In this document: piece after piece, positions 60,350 through 64,000 of the stretch
How the letters are laid out: every line of letters starts with the position of its first letter
How positions within the stretch are numbered: the stretch's first letter is position 1
Assembly (NCBI RefSeq): GCF_051020985.1
Contig: NC_135007.1
Location: forward strand, 10,133,501-10,197,500
Length of the DNA: 64,000 bases
Source of the DNA: Nomia melanderi
Taxonomy: Eukaryota; Arthropoda; Insecta; Hymenoptera; Halictidae
Direction: 5' to 3'
The notes under the pieces: model-generated
What the model was told of the DNA's origin: nothing
Databases searched by the model: none
The model's input: only the letters and a program-made list of their open reading frames with translations
Position numbers and translations under genes: made by a program

Positions 60350-62714
60350 TATTACAGAAAGTTTTAAGCGATTATTGTTCAAAAATAACAGTAACTAAAT
60401 TAAATTAAGGTAGTATACCTAATTACTTTTAAGTATACCTGAATACTTTTCAAAATATTTCATGTACACAAGTACTTAAGTAAACTAAACAGTATTATGA
60501 ACAATAAACAAATAATAAAGTATCACGAAGCATACAACTATTTATAAAATTCAACATTCTTCAACAACTTACACCTATCCCACTATCTTCTATATCTTTC
60601 CCTTTCCATTCATTTTTATTAAATCGCGTATTTCTTATAAATTATGGTGTCATTAAAATTTCCAATTCACCATTTATATAATATAAAATAAAAAGGTTTG
60701 ACTGTTTCATGTATCATTAACACGTTTACTACAGAGAAAGGGTAAAGAAAAATAAATTACTTTTACATTAGAAAAATTTCAGTTTTTAGCATCGCCCTGC
60801 ATCAACGAGGTGGTGGCGACTTTCTCCTTCATCGAGCGACCATTTTACGTTCTTCTCATCTCGCTTCGTTCTCGGCTATTGGTTCACCACTCGCCTTCTT
60901 GTCCCGGGTGTATCAGGCTTACATGAGAACGTAGAAACGTGAATCTCGCGGGGACCAATTACATGACAAAGTTCACGTGCCACGAGGTCACAAAAGAAGA
61001 GGGAACGAGTCGCCATCTTAACGATCACCCTGCGAAGAGACCAACGCGATTCGCTTTCTTAGTCGTTACCACGTTGCCATTGCAGATTTACCATTTGTTC
61101 ACCACTCACTTTTGTGCTTCGAAACGATTAGTCTCGCAGGAACGCGAGGAGCTATTTCAAGCTTATAGAGCATGTTACGCGCGCAGTAGTACGCACGCGT
61201 GATGTAGCAATACCATTCGGTTTCATTCATGCGTGACGTGATCGATATAAAAACAGAACTGCTTGGCAAATAAGTATCTCATTTGTGCGATGTATCATAA
61301 GCTTAATCATCACTACTCCATTCATATTATTAAATCTCTGAACATAATATTTGCAAATAACTTGTACCATAGCCTTACGGTAGCAGTGCTATTGGATTGA
61401 TGATGTGTTATTGTAGTCATAAATGTTTATTTATTTAATAGATATTCCGGTAGATAAATATCGAAACTTTCATTGCTATTAAAGAAACGTTTATTGTCTT
61501 GTAAACTTTTTTTTTGTAGCAGGATGATTTAGGCTTGTTCTCAGAGACCTCATGCTGCTTGGCTTCCCGGACAGTTAGACGGGCAATCAAATGATCCCAA
61601 GGTTTCGTGAGGAGATGATCAAGACTCCGCAGTGGAGGACTGTTTCTTAAGATGATCTTCAACATCTTTATACCAGGCTAGCATAGAGGCACAGCAGGTA
61701 CCCGTTTCATCTTAGATTCCTGGACCAGTTTGGTCGCTCGCTCGGACCACTTCCTTTTCATTCATCTCTACCGTGATATTCAATCATTGAAATTACCTGG
61801 CAGTAAAATAAATTACATGCCGCTTTTCGATGAGAAATATTAAGAAATTAACAGAACACCAATGAAATTTTAGAAATATTGATCCAAAAGAGATTAAGTA
61901 GTACCATCCCCTAACTTAACAACAGAATAAATAGCTAGTATTTAAGATTTGACTAGAATTCTAACAATCTTCATCAAGCAGCAAAACATAGGAAATCAGA
62001 ATTAATTAAACGAAGTGCAGCGTTTAGTCTATTTACTATAGATAGTAAAGAGGGGTCGTGTAATTTGGTAAACCGCAGCGTGTCGAACAAGATTATCTGG
62101 TAATCTGCTACGGAATAGGACAAAAAGCGACTACGCTATTCATCTGCGCCGCATCTGCGCCACACGACGAGATGATTTTCAGTTTCACCGTACCAGGTTC
62201 TCATAATGCCGAGCTGATGCCTCTCATCCCGCGACTGGACCGCTACTTTCATGATTCCCGCACAGTTCTCTCCCTGCCTTTGTGGACACTGCTTCCGTCG
62301 ACTCATGCTTTCCACAGCATTTTTTCGATGTTCCGGTTCATTCGTCGTGGACCTGCTCGCGTGTCAAGCGTCCTCGTCGAATTCTCGAAGGAGATCGTTC
62401 TCGGCCTCCGCGTCCCGTTGTCTTTCACGGACTCGTCAGGATCGAAGGCTCGTCGGCAGACGAAAGAAGGAATGTCGGATCAGCGGCCTATACCGCCGAG
62501 AAAGTATCGGATACTCGAAAAATGCCCGGTATCCACCTCGCGCGGCTGCCCGTTTCAACGGGGCTGCGGGTATCGGCTTCTCGGTCAAACGGGCTTCGAT
62601 TTGGGATGGCTCGAGGCTTTTTACATCACACGTACACAGGAGAACAGGAAGAGGCTGCGGTGCTTCTCGAGGGTAGTTTTCAAGCTAGGCTCCCTTTTAT
62701 CTGTGACTCCTAAA
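60350..62714. other. Non-coding region downstream of the carboxylesterase
   Basis: The carboxylesterase 3' end is followed by AT-rich DNA and then less AT-rich stretches at about 60.78-61.2 and 62.15-62.7 kb. In the second, all three plus-strand frames stay open for 140-200 codons, which fits GC-rich composition more than coding. A small inverted repeat, TTTACTAT-AG-ATAGTAAA, lies at 62032-62049. A lone TTAACACGTTTACTACAG near 60718 resembles a TTAA-element end without a partner. Confidence 0.45.
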
Positions 62715-62718
62715 TTAA

Positions 62719-63686
62719 CCCTTTGCATTCGAGAGGCGACTTTGACTTACCACTTGATTTCACGCAGTAAAACTGTAAAATTTGATATTTAACACATTGA
62801 TCGTCGGTGACTTAAGAGACATTTAAAGCCCAAACGCCGGCTTCATTCGTGTTCGTGCACGCTGTCCAGGCAGTAATAGTGGACGTGGCGTAACACTTTC
62901 ACACGCCGAATTAACCTTGTGTGAAATAGATGTGATGAAAAAAGGCTTCTCCTTTTCTCGTTCGAAAGTGGACTGTATTTTGTTTAATATTGAGTGAAAG
63001 GAATGTGTATATGTTTACAAAGTTAAAGTGTGTGTGTTGTCCAGTGAGTAGTGTGGTTGTTATGAACTTGTGATGTATGTCTGTCTGTCTAGTCTCTCCA
63101 TGTCTCTCTATATATATAAAAATACTGAGATAGGGCGGTGTCCTTAGTGACAAATCAGAAGGCTAAACTATTGGAGTGTTGCTAGTGTAACCTACGTCCA
63201 CATTGTAGTGGAGGTAGGGGGTATGTCGTCCCTTCTGACCTGCAAAGGTACCGGTGGCTGTGCGCTCGGGGTTTAGGTGGTTGAGCTGCCGTTCTTTTTG
63301 ATATGTGTCTTAATCAAATAAACCGTGCCAGAACAATTCGCTTGTATCTGATCAATGAGTAGAAAAAAAATTTTTTTAAATATTATACATTTTCGTAAAA
63401 TAGTACATTTTAATTGCATGTTCGTCAAATCTAGAAATGAAAATCCAGAAATCCGCATTACTGCGAGGCCGGCGCTCAAGCGATAGACTCAGAATCCCGC
63501 GTTTTCACGGGTCCGGCGCTCAATGTGTTAATATTATACTCTGTATAATGTATCAATTTGAGAAATATTGAAATAAAATAGCTTTGTTCCTCAATGCACG
63601 TGAGGTTTCTCTTCGAGTTAGTTTCATAAAATATCGTCTTCAGCTCATCAGAGAATGTTAAAATATTTCTACTGAAAAACATCCGA
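62719..63686. mobile_element. TTAA element of the CCCTTTGCACTCGAG family, interrupted by a nested TTAA element
   Basis: The left end CCCTTTGCATTCGAGAGG follows TTAA (62715-62718). The left half (to 62788) and the right half (from 63532) together align end to end with the 236-bp element at 27026. The right terminal repeat has decayed (ATCCGAGTTTAATGCGG), so that limit is approximate. The break is at the TTAA inside GATATTTAATATTATAC, which is intact in the 27026 copy (27096-27099). Confidence 0.85.
62793..63527. mobile_element. Nested 735-bp TTAA element, CACATTGANCGNCGG end family
   Basis: Flanked by an exact TTAA on both sides (62789-62792 and 63528-63531), which is a single TTAA in the uninterrupted relative. 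The ends are CACATTGATCGTCGG and, on the other strand, CACATTGAGCGCCGG. Near the right end CCGGCGCTCAA occurs twice (63469-63479 and 63513-63523), with a hairpin CCCGCG-TTTT-CACGGG (63496-63511) between. It is the longest TTAA element in the window, yet no transposase frame is visible; the longest frames are under about 80 codons. Confidence 0.85.
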
Positions 63687-64000
63687 GTTTAATGCGGTTA
63701 TGCTTCACGAGGGAAAGCAGATTTCTTTCCGTATACATTTATTGAGCTTAAGATGTTACAAAGATATTGTTATGAATAACACTTTTTGTTTGATGCGAAT
63801 TAATGAAAACCAATGTAGTCATGATGCATTTGGTCGGTTTACATTAGCTGACGTTCCTTTGTTCTGTTGACATTTTTGTGGGAGAAGTTACTGAAATAGT
63901 TACTTGAAACTGTGATAACTAGTTTATGCATTAATGGAGTATTCTATACTTACTCTCTAGTAGAATGAATAGAAAGAATTTCGTTAGGAATCTATGTGGA
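63687..64000. other. Non-coding tail of the window
   Basis: AT-rich DNA; I see no gene, RNA or complete repeat here. Confidence 0.5.

Noticed and set aside
61435..61665. A 76-codon minus-strand frame with a basic, structured-looking sequence
   Set aside because: It does not match a transposase or other family I know, and there is no adjoining exon or terminal repeat.

Overview
The window is AT-rich animal nuclear DNA with short spliceosomal introns, GT-AG junctions, long intergenic spacers and a tRNA with an insect-like body. The gene set (tandem acyl-CoA delta-9 desaturases, TTI1, EMC1, NDUFAF4, a membrane/secreted aminopeptidase P and a JHE-like carboxylesterase) and the large load of short TTAA-flanked elements point to an insect, most likely a hymenopteran such as a bee. 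The species cannot be told from the sequence alone. No bacterial or viral genes were recognised.

Layout. 1-3.67 kb: non-coding, with a GC-rich stretch near 650-1330. 3.67-22.4 kb: three acyl-CoA desaturase genes, A on the plus strand and B and C on the minus strand. Each has five coding exons with conserved junctions (internal exons 131, 206 and about 186 nt). A and C keep all histidine boxes; B has lost two of the three histidines in box 3. 22.4-31.7 kb: a gene-poor spacer with a local tandem duplication, a TTAA MITE sitting in one copy of it, a short mariner-like element and a Helitron-like 3' end. 31.7-36.0 kb: TTI1 (13 exons, plus). 37.8-43.7 kb: EMC1 (14 exons, minus). 44.4-45.5 kb: NDUFAF4 (4 exons, plus), divergent from EMC1 across about 0.7 kb. 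45.9-54.9 kb: an aminopeptidase P gene (11 exons seen, minus) whose introns are packed with TTAA MITEs. 55.2 kb: tRNA-Ala(AGC), minus. 57.6-60.3 kb: a secreted type-B carboxylesterase (9 exons, plus) with a TATA box. 60.4-64 kb: non-coding, ending in a TTAA element that carries a second TTAA element inside it.

The genes are mostly independent housekeeping or lipid-metabolism genes. The desaturases make monounsaturated fatty acyl chains (membranes, and in insects cuticular hydrocarbons and pheromones). EMC1 inserts membrane proteins in the ER, NDUFAF4 helps build mitochondrial complex I, and TTI1 with TELO2 stabilises PIKK kinases.

The most unusual content is the swarm of short (about 190-460 bp) non-coding elements bounded by TTAA and terminal inverted repeats, as expected for piggyBac-type MITEs. 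At least six end families occur. Several carry a short hairpin just inside one end only, and its arms differ between copies while still pairing. Two places show insertion at TTAA directly: one by an unoccupied duplicate site, one by a nested element whose target copy exists intact elsewhere in the window. All exon boundaries were read by eye from splice consensus, frame and family conservation; no alignment or transcript data were available.
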